From NCBI RefSeq assembly GCF_016641735.1, contig NZ_JAEDAO010000001.1:2976001-3040000 (forward strand): a stretch of DNA of 64,000 nucleotides. The letters are read 5' to 3'. Below the pieces are notes generated by a model, which saw only the letters and a list, made by a program, of their open reading frames with translations, was not told the DNA's origin and did no database searches. Made by a program: the position numbers and the translations under genes. This stretch comes from Ramlibacter algicola. Its GTDB lineage: Bacteria; Pseudomonadota; Gammaproteobacteria; Burkholderiales; Burkholderiaceae_C. Shown piece by piece: positions 34,267-41,877 of this stretch; the first letter of the stretch is position 1, and each line of letters begins with the position of its first letter.

Positions 34267-34386
34267 GGCTCGGCTCCTTGTCTCGTGGGAAATGCGGATG
34301 CTAGACCGCTTCCCCCGCATGTGGCACCGGGTTTGGCCCACCCGCTATAACCGCGGCTCATCCCCACACACACGGACGGAGACGGC

Positions 34387-35310
34387 ATGCGGATCGGCAT
34401 CATGGGCTCGGGCGGCCTCGGCGGTTACTTCGGCGCGCGGCTGGCGCTGGGCGGCGCGGACGTGCATTTCATCGCGCGCGGCAAGCACCTGCAGGCGATG
34501 CGCGACCAAGGCCTGCGCATCGACGGCCCGGAGCCGATGCACGTGCAGAAACTGCATGCGACCGACAACCCGGCCGACGTCGGCCCGGTCGACGTCGTGA
34601 TGCTGGGCGTCAAGCTCTGGGACACCGAGCAGGCCATCGCGCAGATGCGGCCGATGGTCGGGCCGCAGACGGCGATCATCTCGTTCCAGAACGGCGTGCT
34701 CAAGGACGACTACCTGCGTGCTGCTTTCCCCGCACAGCAGATCATGGGCGGCGTCGGCTACGTCGCGACGACGATCGAGGCGCCCGGCGTGATCAAGCAG
34801 ACGGGCCCGATGCAGCGCCTGCTGTTCGGCGAATTCGACCGCTCTCTGTCCGAGCGGGGGAAGGCGTTGCTGGCCGCGTGCAAGGCCGGCGGCATCAATG
34901 CCGAGCTGTCGGACAACATCCTGCGCGAGATCTGGCTGAAGTACGTGTTCCTGGTCGGCCTGTCGGGGACCACCACGTCGATGCGCCACACCATCGGCCC
35001 GATCCGCTCCAACCCGCAGACCCGCGCCTTCCTGTCCGACGTGATGGCCGAAGTGATCGCGGTCGGCCGCGCGCAGGGCGTCGACCTGCCCGCCGACACG
35101 CTGCAGGCGGCATTGCAGCGCGCCGACACGGTGTCGCCCGAGATGACCTCGTCGATGCACCACGACCTGCAGCGCGGCAACAAGCTGGAGGTGCGCTGGC
35201 TGTCCGGCGGCGTGGTGCAACTGGGCCAGGCCAAGGGCGTGCCCACGCCGTGCAACCGCGCCATCGCCGACATCCTGGCGCTGCATGCGGAAGGCGGCTC
35301 GCGTGGCTGA
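34387..35310 (+). CDS. Ketopantoate reductase family protein
   Basis: A 307-residue NADP-dependent dehydrogenase of the PanE/ApbA family. The N-terminal Rossmann loop is MRIGIMGSGGLGGYFGARLA, and HFIARGKHLQAMRDQG follows. The C-terminal helical domain has the catalytic-Lys region LREIWLKYVFLVG and ends SSMHHDLQRGNKLEVRWLSG, the family signature. It may be a paralogue rather than the pantothenate enzyme, since the next gene is an enolase-superfamily dehydratase/racemase whose start overlaps its end, suggesting an organic-acid pathway. Confidence 0.83.
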   Translation: MRIGIMGSGGLGGYFGARLALGGADVHFIARGKHLQAMRDQGLRIDGPEPMHVQKLHATDNPADVGPVDVVMLGVKLWDTEQAIAQMRPMVGPQTAIISFQNGVLKDDYLRAAFPAQQIMGGVGYVATTIEAPGVIKQTGPMQRLLFGEFDRSLSERGKALLAACKAGGINAELSDNILREIWLKYVFLVGLSGTTTSMRHTIGPIRSNPQTRAFLSDVMAEVIAVGRAQGVDLPADTLQAALQRADTVSPEMTSSMHHDLQRGNKLEVRWLSGGVVQLGQAKGVPTPCNRAIADILALHAEGGSRG

Positions 35311-36409
35311 CGCGGTGCGCCACCCGGCGCTGCGGCTGCGGGGTGTCAGCTGCACCGCGGTCGAAGTGCCGCTGCGCTTCGTGCTGGGCACCAGTGCCGC
35401 CACGGTGCGCGCCGCGCCGCTGCTGCTGGTCGACGTGCACACCGACGAAGGCGTCACGGGGCACGCGTACATCTTTTGCTACCGCCGCAGCGCCGCGCGC
35501 CCGATCGCCGACCTGATCGAAGACGCGGCGTCGATCGTGCACGGCCAGCGCATCGCGCCGGTGGAGTTCGCCGCGACCTTGCAGCGCCGATTCGCCCTCC
35601 TCGGCGTCACCGGCATGGCGCGCATGGCGCTGTCGGCGTTCGACATGGCGCTGTGGGACGCGATGGCGATCGCCGCCGGCCTGCCGCTGGCCACGATGCT
35701 CGGCGCGCAGCCACGGCCCATCCCTGTCTACAACTCCTGCGGGCTCGGTCTCATGGCGCCCGAAGCCGCAGCGGACGAGGCAGAGCAATTGCTCGAAGGC
35801 GGTTTTCGCGCGGTCAAGCTGAGACTTGGATACGCGACGCTCGCGGAGGACCTCGCCGTCACGCGCGCGGTGCGCATGCGCCTGCCCGACGACGTGCAGC
35901 TGCTGGTCGACTACAACCAGGCGCTGTCGCGCCGCGAAGCGCTGCTGCGCGGCCGCGCCCTGCAGGACGAAGGCGTGGCGTGGCTGGAGGAGCCGATCCG
36001 CCACGACGACCTCGCCGGCAACGCGCAGATCGCGCACGACCTGTCCCTGCCGCTGCAACTGGGCGAGAACTTCGACGGGCCGAAGGACCTGGTGCGCGCG
36101 CTCGACGCCAAGGCGTGCGATCTCGTGATGCCGGACGTCGCTCGCATCGGCGGTGTCACCGGCTGGATGCAAGCGGCCGGCATCGCCGAAGCGCACGGCA
36201 TCCCCATGAGCTCGCACCTGATGCCCGAGCCCAGCGCGCACCTGCTGGCGGCGACGCCCACGCGGCACTTCCTCGAGTACGTCGACTGGACCGACCCGAT
36301 CCTGCAGGAGCCGGTGCGCGTGGTCGACGGCCACTGGCAGATCCCGGACCAGCCGGGCACCGGACTGGACTGGGACGCGGAGAAGGTCGCGCGCTGCAAG
36401 ATCGCGTAG
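35285..36409 (+). CDS. Mandelate racemase/muconate-lactonizing enzyme family protein
   Basis: A 374-residue enolase-superfamily member. Metal ligands are D209 in LLVDYNQ, E235 in WLEEPI and E261 in GENF; the base pair is K178 in VKLRLG and H311 in SSHLM. The usual KxK motif reads KLR here. MR-type members racemise or dehydrate alpha-hydroxy acids; the substrate is unknown. The ATG at 35285 lies inside the preceding gene (26-base overlap); a GTG at 35303 is an alternative start, so the first six residues are uncertain. Either way the two genes are coupled. Confidence 0.83.
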   Translation: MRKAARVADAVRHPALRLRGVSCTAVEVPLRFVLGTSAATVRAAPLLLVDVHTDEGVTGHAYIFCYRRSAARPIADLIEDAASIVHGQRIAPVEFAATLQRRFALLGVTGMARMALSAFDMALWDAMAIAAGLPLATMLGAQPRPIPVYNSCGLGLMAPEAAADEAEQLLEGGFRAVKLRLGYATLAEDLAVTRAVRMRLPDDVQLLVDYNQALSRREALLRGRALQDEGVAWLEEPIRHDDLAGNAQIAHDLSLPLQLGENFDGPKDLVRALDAKACDLVMPDVARIGGVTGWMQAAGIAEAHGIPMSSHLMPEPSAHLLAATPTRHFLEYVDWTDPILQEPVRVVDGHWQIPDQPGTGLDWDAEKVARCKIA

Positions 36410-36465
36410 CTCGGCTGCACGGCAAGGGCGAGAATCGTTCGCCTTTGCTGCTGCGGGGAGCTCGC

Positions 36466-37281
36466 ATGTCCACCAGCGTCGATACCGCCTTCACCGGCTC
36501 GGTGGCCGCGTTCTACGAACGCTACCTGGTGCCGCTCATCTTCGAGCCGTACGCCGTCGATCTCGCGGCGCGCGTGGCGAAAGCGGCGCCTCGAAGCGTG
36601 CTCGAGATCGCCGCCGGCACCGGCGTCGTCACGCGACAGCTTGCGGTGATGCTCGAGCCGTCGGCCACCATCGTCGCGACCGACCTCAACCCCGGCATGC
36701 TCGAGGAGGCCGCGCGCATCGGTACCGAGCGCCCCGTGACGTGGCGGCAAGCCGATGCGATGCAACTGCCGTTCGAGGCCGGCTCGTTCGAGGCCGTCGT
36801 TTGCCAGTTCGGCGCCATGTTCTTTCCCGACAAGGCGAAGGCGTTCGCGCAAGTGCGGCGGGTGCTGCGGCCCGGCGGGCTGTTCGCGTTCAATGTCTGG
36901 AGCGCGATCGAAGCGAACGAGTTCGCCGATGCGGTGACGAGTGCGCTGGCCGTGCTGTACCCGCAGGATCCGCCGCGCTTCCTCGCGCGCACTCCGCATG
37001 GGCACCACGACACGCCCGGCCTCGCCCGTGATCTCGCGGCGGCGGGTTTCACGGACGCGCCGGTGTTCGAGACGGTCGCCTTCACCAGCCGCGCGGTGTC
37101 GCCACGCATCCCTGCGATCGCCTACTGCCAGGGCACACCGCTGCGGGGCGAGATCGAGGCCCTCGACCCGGGTGGGCTGGAACGCGCGACGGACGCGGCC
37201 GAAGCCGAACTCGCGCGCCGCTTCGGGAACGGCGAAATCGAAGGCCGCATCGAAGCCGTCGTGGTGACGGTGCGTGCCTGA
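36466..37281 (+). CDS. Class I SAM-dependent methyltransferase
   Basis: A 271-residue cytosolic methyltransferase of the UbiE/Methyltransf_11 type. The SAM loop is VLEIAAGTGVVTRQLA, followed by ATDLNPGMLEEA, the WRQADAMQLPFEAGSFEAVV block and VLRPGGLFAFNVW. The acceptor is unknown. ATG at 36466, 56 bases after the upstream stop. It ends immediately before a repeat cluster. Confidence 0.85.
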   Translation: MSTSVDTAFTGSVAAFYERYLVPLIFEPYAVDLAARVAKAAPRSVLEIAAGTGVVTRQLAVMLEPSATIVATDLNPGMLEEAARIGTERPVTWRQADAMQLPFEAGSFEAVVCQFGAMFFPDKAKAFAQVRRVLRPGGLFAFNVWSAIEANEFADAVTSALAVLYPQDPPRFLARTPHGHHDTPGLARDLAAAGFTDAPVFETVAFTSRAVSPRIPAIAYCQGTPLRGEIEALDPGGLERATDAAEAELARRFGNGEIEGRIEAVVVTVRA

Positions 37282-37287
37282 TTCGTT

Positions 37288-37440
37288 CATTCCCGCGGAG
37301 GCGCCCCTCCGTCATTCCCGCGAAGGCGGGAATCCATCGCTTCCATCTTCATCGTGCCCTGGAAGCGGAAGCGGTGGGTCCCCGCCTCCGCGGGGACGAC
37401 GGGAGTTCGCCCGCGGAGGCGGGAATCCATCGCGTCCATC
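37288..37440. repeat. Family-A composite repeat
   Basis: A broken CATTCCCGCGGAGG start, then GTCATTCCCGCGAAGGCGGG, GTCCCCGCCTCCGCGGGGAC and a last partial unit CGCGGAGGCGGGAATCC. Between convergent genes; at least three rounds of insertion or decay. Confidence 0.87.
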
Positions 37441-37448
37441 TTCCGGCC

Positions 37449-39011
37449 CTACTCCGTCGCGTCCGCGTTCGCGGCGCGCAGCGGCTCCGACACCTCCAGC
37501 GAGTCGAGGTCGTTCTCCAGCGTGTGGAAGGCGTCGTCGCCGATCTCGCCGGCGTCGCGCATCACCAGCAGCACGTCGCGCGCCGCACGCAGGGCCGCGC
37601 GATGGCGCTCGTCGTGCTCGCGCGCGAATGCCGCGCGCGGCGTGCCTTCGTGGCGGCCCAGCCGCAGCTTGAGGTCCTGGCGCACCCGGTCCACCGCCAG
37701 CGACTCGCCCGCCGGCAGTTGAGCGAAGGCAGCCTGCAGCATCCGCTCACGCGCCAGCTGCTCTTCCCGGGCCACGGGATCGCCATCGTGGAAGCGCAGC
37801 GCCCGCAGCAAGGCCTTGAGCGTCAGGCCTTGGATCAGCAGCGTGCCCAGCACGACGGAGAACGCCGTCAGCAGGATCAGGTCGCGCGCGGGAAAGTCCG
37901 CCGGCAGGGCCAGGGCGGCCGCCAGCGTGACGATGCCGCGCATGCCCGCCCAGGAGATCACCAGGCCGCTGCCGACGGTGGGACGCAGCTTCAGCCGCGA
38001 CGGCTCGAAGCCGAAGCGCCGGTCGCGCCAGCGCACGACCGCGTTGAAGGCCATGTGCCAGGCCATCCGCACCACGATCACGGTCACCAGCACCGCGCCG
38101 GCGACCGACAGGTAGTGCTCGCGCGCCTGCGGCGCCAGGTCCACCAGCACCGGCCGGATCTGCAGGCCGATGAAGATGAAGGCGAAGATGTTCAGCGCGA
38201 ACACCACGGTGGCCCAGACGGCGTTGGTCGGGATGCGGATGCGGCCGGGCACGCGCGCGGGAGCGAGACGCCCGAGCGTCATCGCGAAGCACACCGTGGT
38301 GAGCACGGCCGACAGGCCGGCGTGCTCGGCCAGCACCCACACGCCGAACGCGCTGATGAACTGCAGGATGATCGCCGTCGGGATGTGCTGCACGCGTTCG
38401 AGCAGGCGTTCCACGATCCAGCCGAGCACCGGCCCGGCGACCAGGCTGCCCAGCACGCCCAGCAGGAAGGCCGGCGCCACGGCCTGCACGGAGAAGCCGC
38501 CTGCAGCAACGGCCCCGACCGCCAGGCGATAGATCATCAGCGCGCTGGCGTCGTTCAGCAGGCTTTCGCCTTCGAGGATGCCCAGGATGCGCTGCGGCGG
38601 GTGCAGCGGCCGCAGCACCGCGGTGGCGGCCACCGCGTCGGGTGGCGCGACGATGGCGCCCAGCGTGATCGCCGCGGCCCAGGGCAAGTCCGGCACCAGT
38701 GCGTGCGCGACGACCGCCACGGCGGCGGTGGTCAGGCCCACCGCGACCACGACCAGGCTGAAGAGCGGCGCCCAGTTGTCGCGCAGGTCGCGCAGCGAGG
38801 CGTCGTAGCCCGCGTCGACCAGGATCGGCGCGACGAAGATCGCCAGCACCAGGTCCGGCGGCAGGTTCAGTTCCGGCGTGCTGGGCACCAGCGCGAGCAA
38901 CACGCCGCCGAGCGCGAGGAACACCGGATACGGCGCGCCGACCTTCCGCGCGGCCGCCGCCAGCAGCACGGCCGCCACGAAGAGCAACAGGATCTGCACC
39001 AGCACGTCCAT
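37449..39011 (-). CDS. NhaP-type Na+/H+ (CPA1) antiporter
   Basis: A 520-residue inner-membrane antiporter with about 12 spans and a 130-residue cytosolic C-terminal tail rich in charged helices. Typical CPA1 features are PPDLVLAIFVAPILVDAGYD, the helix-5 region ITLGAIVAPPDAVAATAVL with the paired Asp motif, and LEGESLLNDASALMIYRLAV. It would exchange Na+ or K+ for protons and so help pH and salt homeostasis. ATG at 39011 (MDVLVQILLL); an earlier GTG-type opening is repeat DNA. Confidence 0.88.
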   Translation of the reverse strand: MDVLVQILLLFVAAVLLAAAARKVGAPYPVFLALGGVLLALVPSTPELNLPPDLVLAIFVAPILVDAGYDASLRDLRDNWAPLFSLVVVAVGLTTAAVAVVAHALVPDLPWAAAITLGAIVAPPDAVAATAVLRPLHPPQRILGILEGESLLNDASALMIYRLAVGAVAAGGFSVQAVAPAFLLGVLGSLVAGPVLGWIVERLLERVQHIPTAIILQFISAFGVWVLAEHAGLSAVLTTVCFAMTLGRLAPARVPGRIRIPTNAVWATVVFALNIFAFIFIGLQIRPVLVDLAPQAREHYLSVAGAVLVTVIVVRMAWHMAFNAVVRWRDRRFGFEPSRLKLRPTVGSGLVISWAGMRGIVTLAAALALPADFPARDLILLTAFSVVLGTLLIQGLTLKALLRALRFHDGDPVAREEQLARERMLQAAFAQLPAGESLAVDRVRQDLKLRLGRHEGTPRAAFAREHDERHRAALRAARDVLLVMRDAGEIGDDAFHTLENDLDSLEVSEPLRAANADATE

Positions 39012-39034
39012 GGCGGAGTATCTCGCGCCCTTTC

Positions 39035-39242
39035 TCATTCCGGCGAAAGCCGGGATCCATCCTCGTCACGAACCCTGCCGGGCGCCGAAGCGGAGGCAGA
39101 GCGCCAGTCTTGCGCCCTGCCGGAAGAAGGCGCTGGCGAAGCGCGATCCGGCGAGGAGCACCAGGGTTGCACGAGCATGGATTCCGGCTTTCGCCGGAAT
39201 GACAGACAACGGCGCCGGAATGACAAGACAACGGCGCGGGAA
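39035..39242. repeat. Family-A repeats flanking a 110-base spacer
   Basis: CTCATTCCGGCGAAAGCCGG on the left and GATTCCGGCTTTCGCCGGAA with a decaying tail of GCCGGAATGACA-type fragments on the right. The DNA between (about 39060-39175) has no recognisable gene. The two hairpins are inverted, which resembles a small non-autonomous element with repeat ends. Confidence 0.75.
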
Positions 39243-39256
39243 TGCCGGTGGTGCGC

Positions 39257-39583
39257 CTACCACCCCACCCCGAACCGCAGCGCCAGCATCACGCCCGTGC
39301 CGCAGACGATGGTGCCGAACAGGCTTTGGCGCCAGGCGTAGTACGCGAGGCCGGCCAGCGCACCGAAGATGCGCGCGTCGTGCCAGGTGGTCAGCGCACC
39401 CTGCGTCAGGACCAGTTCGGGTGCGACGACCGCGGACAGCGCCGCGATCGGGGCGTAGCGCAGGCCTTCGCGCAGCCACGCGGGCATGGGCAGGTCGTCC
39501 TTCGGGACCAGGAAGAACGCCCGGCACAGCAGCGTGATCAGCGCCATGCCGATGGTGGTGACGAAGATTTCCAACTGGCTCAT
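39257..39583 (-). CDS. azlD: AzlD-family branched-chain amino-acid exporter subunit
   Basis: A 108-residue membrane protein with four hydrophobic helices, typical AzlD size. Features: TTIGMALITLLCRAFFLVPK, LREGLRYAPIAALSAVVAPE. It forms a two-component exporter with AzlC for branched-chain amino acids or analogues. Its ATG overlaps the azlC stop by four bases. Confidence 0.88.
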   Translation of the reverse strand: MSQLEIFVTTIGMALITLLCRAFFLVPKDDLPMPAWLREGLRYAPIAALSAVVAPELVLTQGALTTWHDARIFGALAGLAYYAWRQSLFGTIVCGTGVMLALRFGVGW

Positions 39584-40329
39584 GCCCTGCCCTTCGGGAA
39601 CGCCGGCAAGCGATCAGCCAGCGCGCCGATGGCGATGGCGGCGGCAATGGCGACCAGGATGTTCAGCTTCAGCGGCAGCGCGTACGCCGCCACCGCGGCG
39701 CAGGCCGCGACCACCGCCGCCACCCAGGTGATCGGGCTGCGCAGTTGCGTGCACGTCAGCGCCAGCAGCGCCATCGTGCCGGCGAAGCCCAGGCCCCACG
39801 ACGCAGGGATGCCGGCGCCGGCGACGATGCCGGTGATGATCGACGCCTGCCACACGCCGAAGGTGATGAGCGAACTGCCGAGGAAGTACTCCTCATACGG
39901 CTGGCCAGGCTCGGGCTTGTCGTAGCGCCGCATGAACAGCGCGAAGTTGGTGTCGCCCATGAGGAAGCTCAGCGCCATGCGCTTGCCGCGCGGCAGGTGC
40001 ATGAAGAACGGCCGGTAGTGGTAGCTGAAGGCCATGAAGCGCAGGCTCACGCACAGCGTGGTCGCCCAGACCACCCACACGGGCGCGCCGGCCGCGATCA
40101 GCGGCAGCGACGCGATCTGCGCCGAGCCCGCGTAGACCGCCAACGACATGAACACCGCCAGCGGCACGCCCATGCCGCTCTTGGCCATCGCGACGCCCGC
40201 GACCACGCCCCAGGCGGCGACGCCGAAGGCCATCGGCACGGCTTCGAGAGCTCCCTCGCGCACCAGCGGGCGGCGCAACGTGGCGGCGGCCCGCGCGCGC
40301 CAGCCGGCGACGCGCGTGGTCAGGGACAC
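39580..40329 (-). CDS. azlC: AzlC-family branched-chain amino-acid exporter
   Basis: A 249-residue membrane protein. AzlC hallmarks are EAVPMAFGVAAWGVVAGVAM, SLAVYAGSAQIASLPLIAAG and LRFMAFSYHYRPFF; ALSFLMGDTNFALFMRRY also fits. The start is GTG at 40329. Together with AzlD it exports branched-chain amino acids (azaleucine-resistance type). Divergent from nth with 89 bases between. Confidence 0.9.
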   Translation of the reverse strand: MSLTTRVAGWRARAAATLRRPLVREGALEAVPMAFGVAAWGVVAGVAMAKSGMGVPLAVFMSLAVYAGSAQIASLPLIAAGAPVWVVWATTLCVSLRFMAFSYHYRPFFMHLPRGKRMALSFLMGDTNFALFMRRYDKPEPGQPYEEYFLGSSLITFGVWQASIITGIVAGAGIPASWGLGFAGTMALLALTCTQLRSPITWVAAVVAACAAVAAYALPLKLNILVAIAAAIAIGALADRLPAFPKGRA

Positions 40330-40418
40330 ACTGCTTCCTTCACGCGGCGATTGTCGCCCGCGGCCGCCGCTTTCGCTTGCAGGCGCATGACGGTCCCCGC
40401 CGCCTACACTCGTGCCCC

Positions 40419-41063
40419 GTGAAAGATGCCGACGTCGAGCCCTTCTTCGCCACGCTGCAGGCGGCCAATCCCTCCCCCGAGACGGAGCTGGAATACACCA
40501 GCGTGTTCGAGCTGCTGGCGGCGGTGCTGCTGTCCGCGCAGGCCACCGACGCGGGCGTGAACAAGGCGACGCGGCGGCTGTTCCCGGTGGCGGGCACGCC
40601 GCAGAAGATCCTGGCGCTGGGCGTCGAGGGCCTCGAGGGCTACATCAAGACGATCGGCCTGTACCGCACCAAGGCGCGCAACCTGGTGGAGACCTGCCGG
40701 ATCCTGGTCGAGAAGCACGACGGCAAGGTGCCCGGCACGCGCGAGGAGCTGGAGGCGCTGCCCGGCGTCGGCCGCAAGACGGCCAACGTGGTGCTGAACG
40801 TCGCGTTCGGCGAACCGACCATGGCGGTGGACACGCACATCTTCCGCGTGAGCAACCGCACCGGCCTCGCGCCCGGCAAGGACCCGCTGCAGGTGGAGCT
40901 GAAGCTGCTCGAACGCGTGCCGCCCAAGTACCTGCACGACGCCCACCACTGGCTGATCCTGCACGGCCGCTACGTCTGCGTCGCCCGCCTGCCCCAGTGC
41001 TGGCGGTGCGCGGTGCGGGCCTATTGCGACTACGAACCGAAAACGCCGCCTCCGGCGGCTTGA
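40419..41063 (+). CDS. nth: Endonuclease III
   Basis: A 214-residue DNA glycosylase/AP-lyase for oxidised pyrimidines. The helix-hairpin-helix LPGVGRKTANVVL carries catalytic K120, and VDTHIFRVSNR carries D138. The [4Fe-4S] cysteines are C187, C194, C197 and C203 (C-x6-C-x2-C-x5-C). All six residues sit at exactly the positions known for E. coli Nth. The start is GTG at 40419. A family-B hairpin follows the stop. Confidence 0.96.
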   Translation: MKDADVEPFFATLQAANPSPETELEYTSVFELLAAVLLSAQATDAGVNKATRRLFPVAGTPQKILALGVEGLEGYIKTIGLYRTKARNLVETCRILVEKHDGKVPGTREELEALPGVGRKTANVVLNVAFGEPTMAVDTHIFRVSNRTGLAPGKDPLQVELKLLERVPPKYLHDAHHWLILHGRYVCVARLPQCWRCAVRAYCDYEPKTPPPAA

Positions 41064-41085
41064 AGGCGGACTCCCTGACGCAGGA

Positions 41086-41179
41086 GTCGCAGAGCAAGCG
41101 CAGAAGACGCAGAAGAAAGCAGTTCAATATCGATGCATTCCTTCTGCGACCTCTGCGCTTGCTCTGCGTCCTCTGCGTT
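41086..41179. repeat. Family-B CTCTGCG hairpin
   Basis: Left arm GCAGAGCAAGCGCAGAAGAC plus GCAGAAG; right arm CTTCTGCGACC plus TCTGCGCTTGCTCTGCG; loop about 25 bases, AT-rich. Nearly perfect 27-base stem downstream of nth. Relatives at 51643-51738 and 52331-52420. Confidence 0.85.
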
Positions 41180-41217
41180 CCGGAAGTCCGTTTTCTTCCC
41201 CTGCTACATTGGCGCAC

Positions 41218-41487
41218 ATGGACGACAACCAACTGCAGGAACAGCTCGCCGAGCATGGCGACAACATCAACGCGCTGAAGGACAACCAGTTCGCGCTGGT
41301 GGCCCAGGTGCAGGTGCTGCAGGCGGCGCTCGCCAGCCTGCTGCTGACGCACCCGGACCGGGAAAAGGTCGCGGTGACCTTCGAGCGCTACATGAAGGTC
41401 GCCAAGGAAGCGGCTCCCACGCTGGCGACGCGCATGGAAGGCCTCGAGGCCGGCATGCTGTCGCTGATGGGCCGCCACCAGGCCTGA
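41218..41487 (+). CDS. Small coiled-coil hypothetical protein
   Basis: 89 residues, no family recognised. The N-terminal half (QLQEQLAEHGDNINALKDNQ, then VAQVQVLQAALASLLL) has heptad-like Leu/Val spacing, and the C-terminal half is helical (MKVAKEAAPTLATRMEGLEA). No membrane or signal segment, so a cytosolic helical oligomer is likely. ATG at 41218. It ends 9 bases before crcB and is probably cotranscribed with it. Confidence 0.6.
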   Translation: MDDNQLQEQLAEHGDNINALKDNQFALVAQVQVLQAALASLLLTHPDREKVAVTFERYMKVAKEAAPTLATRMEGLEAGMLSLMGRHQA

Positions 41488-41496
41488 CGCGGCGCG

Positions 41497-41877
41497 ATGC
41501 TGCCCGTCGCGCTGCTGTGCATCGGGGCCTCGATGGGCGCGCTCGCGCGCTGGGGCCTGTCGCTGTGGCTCAACGCGGGCACGCACTGGCTGCCCATGGG
41601 CACGCTGGTCGCCAATCTCGTGGGCGGCTGGCTCATTGGCGTGCTGGTCGCCGTGTTCCAGGCGCACCCGGAGATCGACCCGGCGTGGCGCCTCGCGCTG
41701 ATCACGGGCTTCCTCGGCGCGCTGACCACCTTCTCCACCTTCTCGATGGAAACCGTGCAGCTGATGCAGGCCGACCGGCCCGCGCACGCGCTCACGCTCG
41801 CGGCGCTGCACCTGGCCGGCTCGCTCGTGATGACCTGGTTCGGCCTGCGCCTGGGCGCGTTCCTGCTCGAACGCTGA
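41497..41877 (+). CDS. crcB: CrcB/FluC fluoride exporter
   Basis: A 126-residue, four-span inner-membrane protein. Hallmarks: GASMGALARWGLSLWLN, PMGTLVANLVGGWLIGVLVA with the conserved Asn, and GFLGALTTFSTFSMETVQLM holding the Phe-box and Ser/Thr track of the fluoride pore. It forms a dual-topology dimer that exports fluoride. It is convergent with the efflux operon, two adjacent stop codons apart. No fluoride riboswitch is apparent upstream. Confidence 0.93.
   Translation: MLPVALLCIGASMGALARWGLSLWLNAGTHWLPMGTLVANLVGGWLIGVLVAVFQAHPEIDPAWRLALITGFLGALTTFSTFSMETVQLMQADRPAHALTLAALHLAGSLVMTWFGLRLGAFLLER

Noticed and set aside
34267..34386. Promoter TATAAC before the ketopantoate-reductase-like gene
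   Set aside because: No -35 partner at a suitable distance; not distinguishable from chance.
39060..39175. Small protein gene between two inverted repeats
   Set aside because: No start with a ribosome site and no recognisable family; more likely repeat-element interior.
41064..41217. Fluoride riboswitch upstream of crcB
   Set aside because: The region is a CTCTGCG hairpin and the short gene before crcB; no fluoride aptamer pattern.
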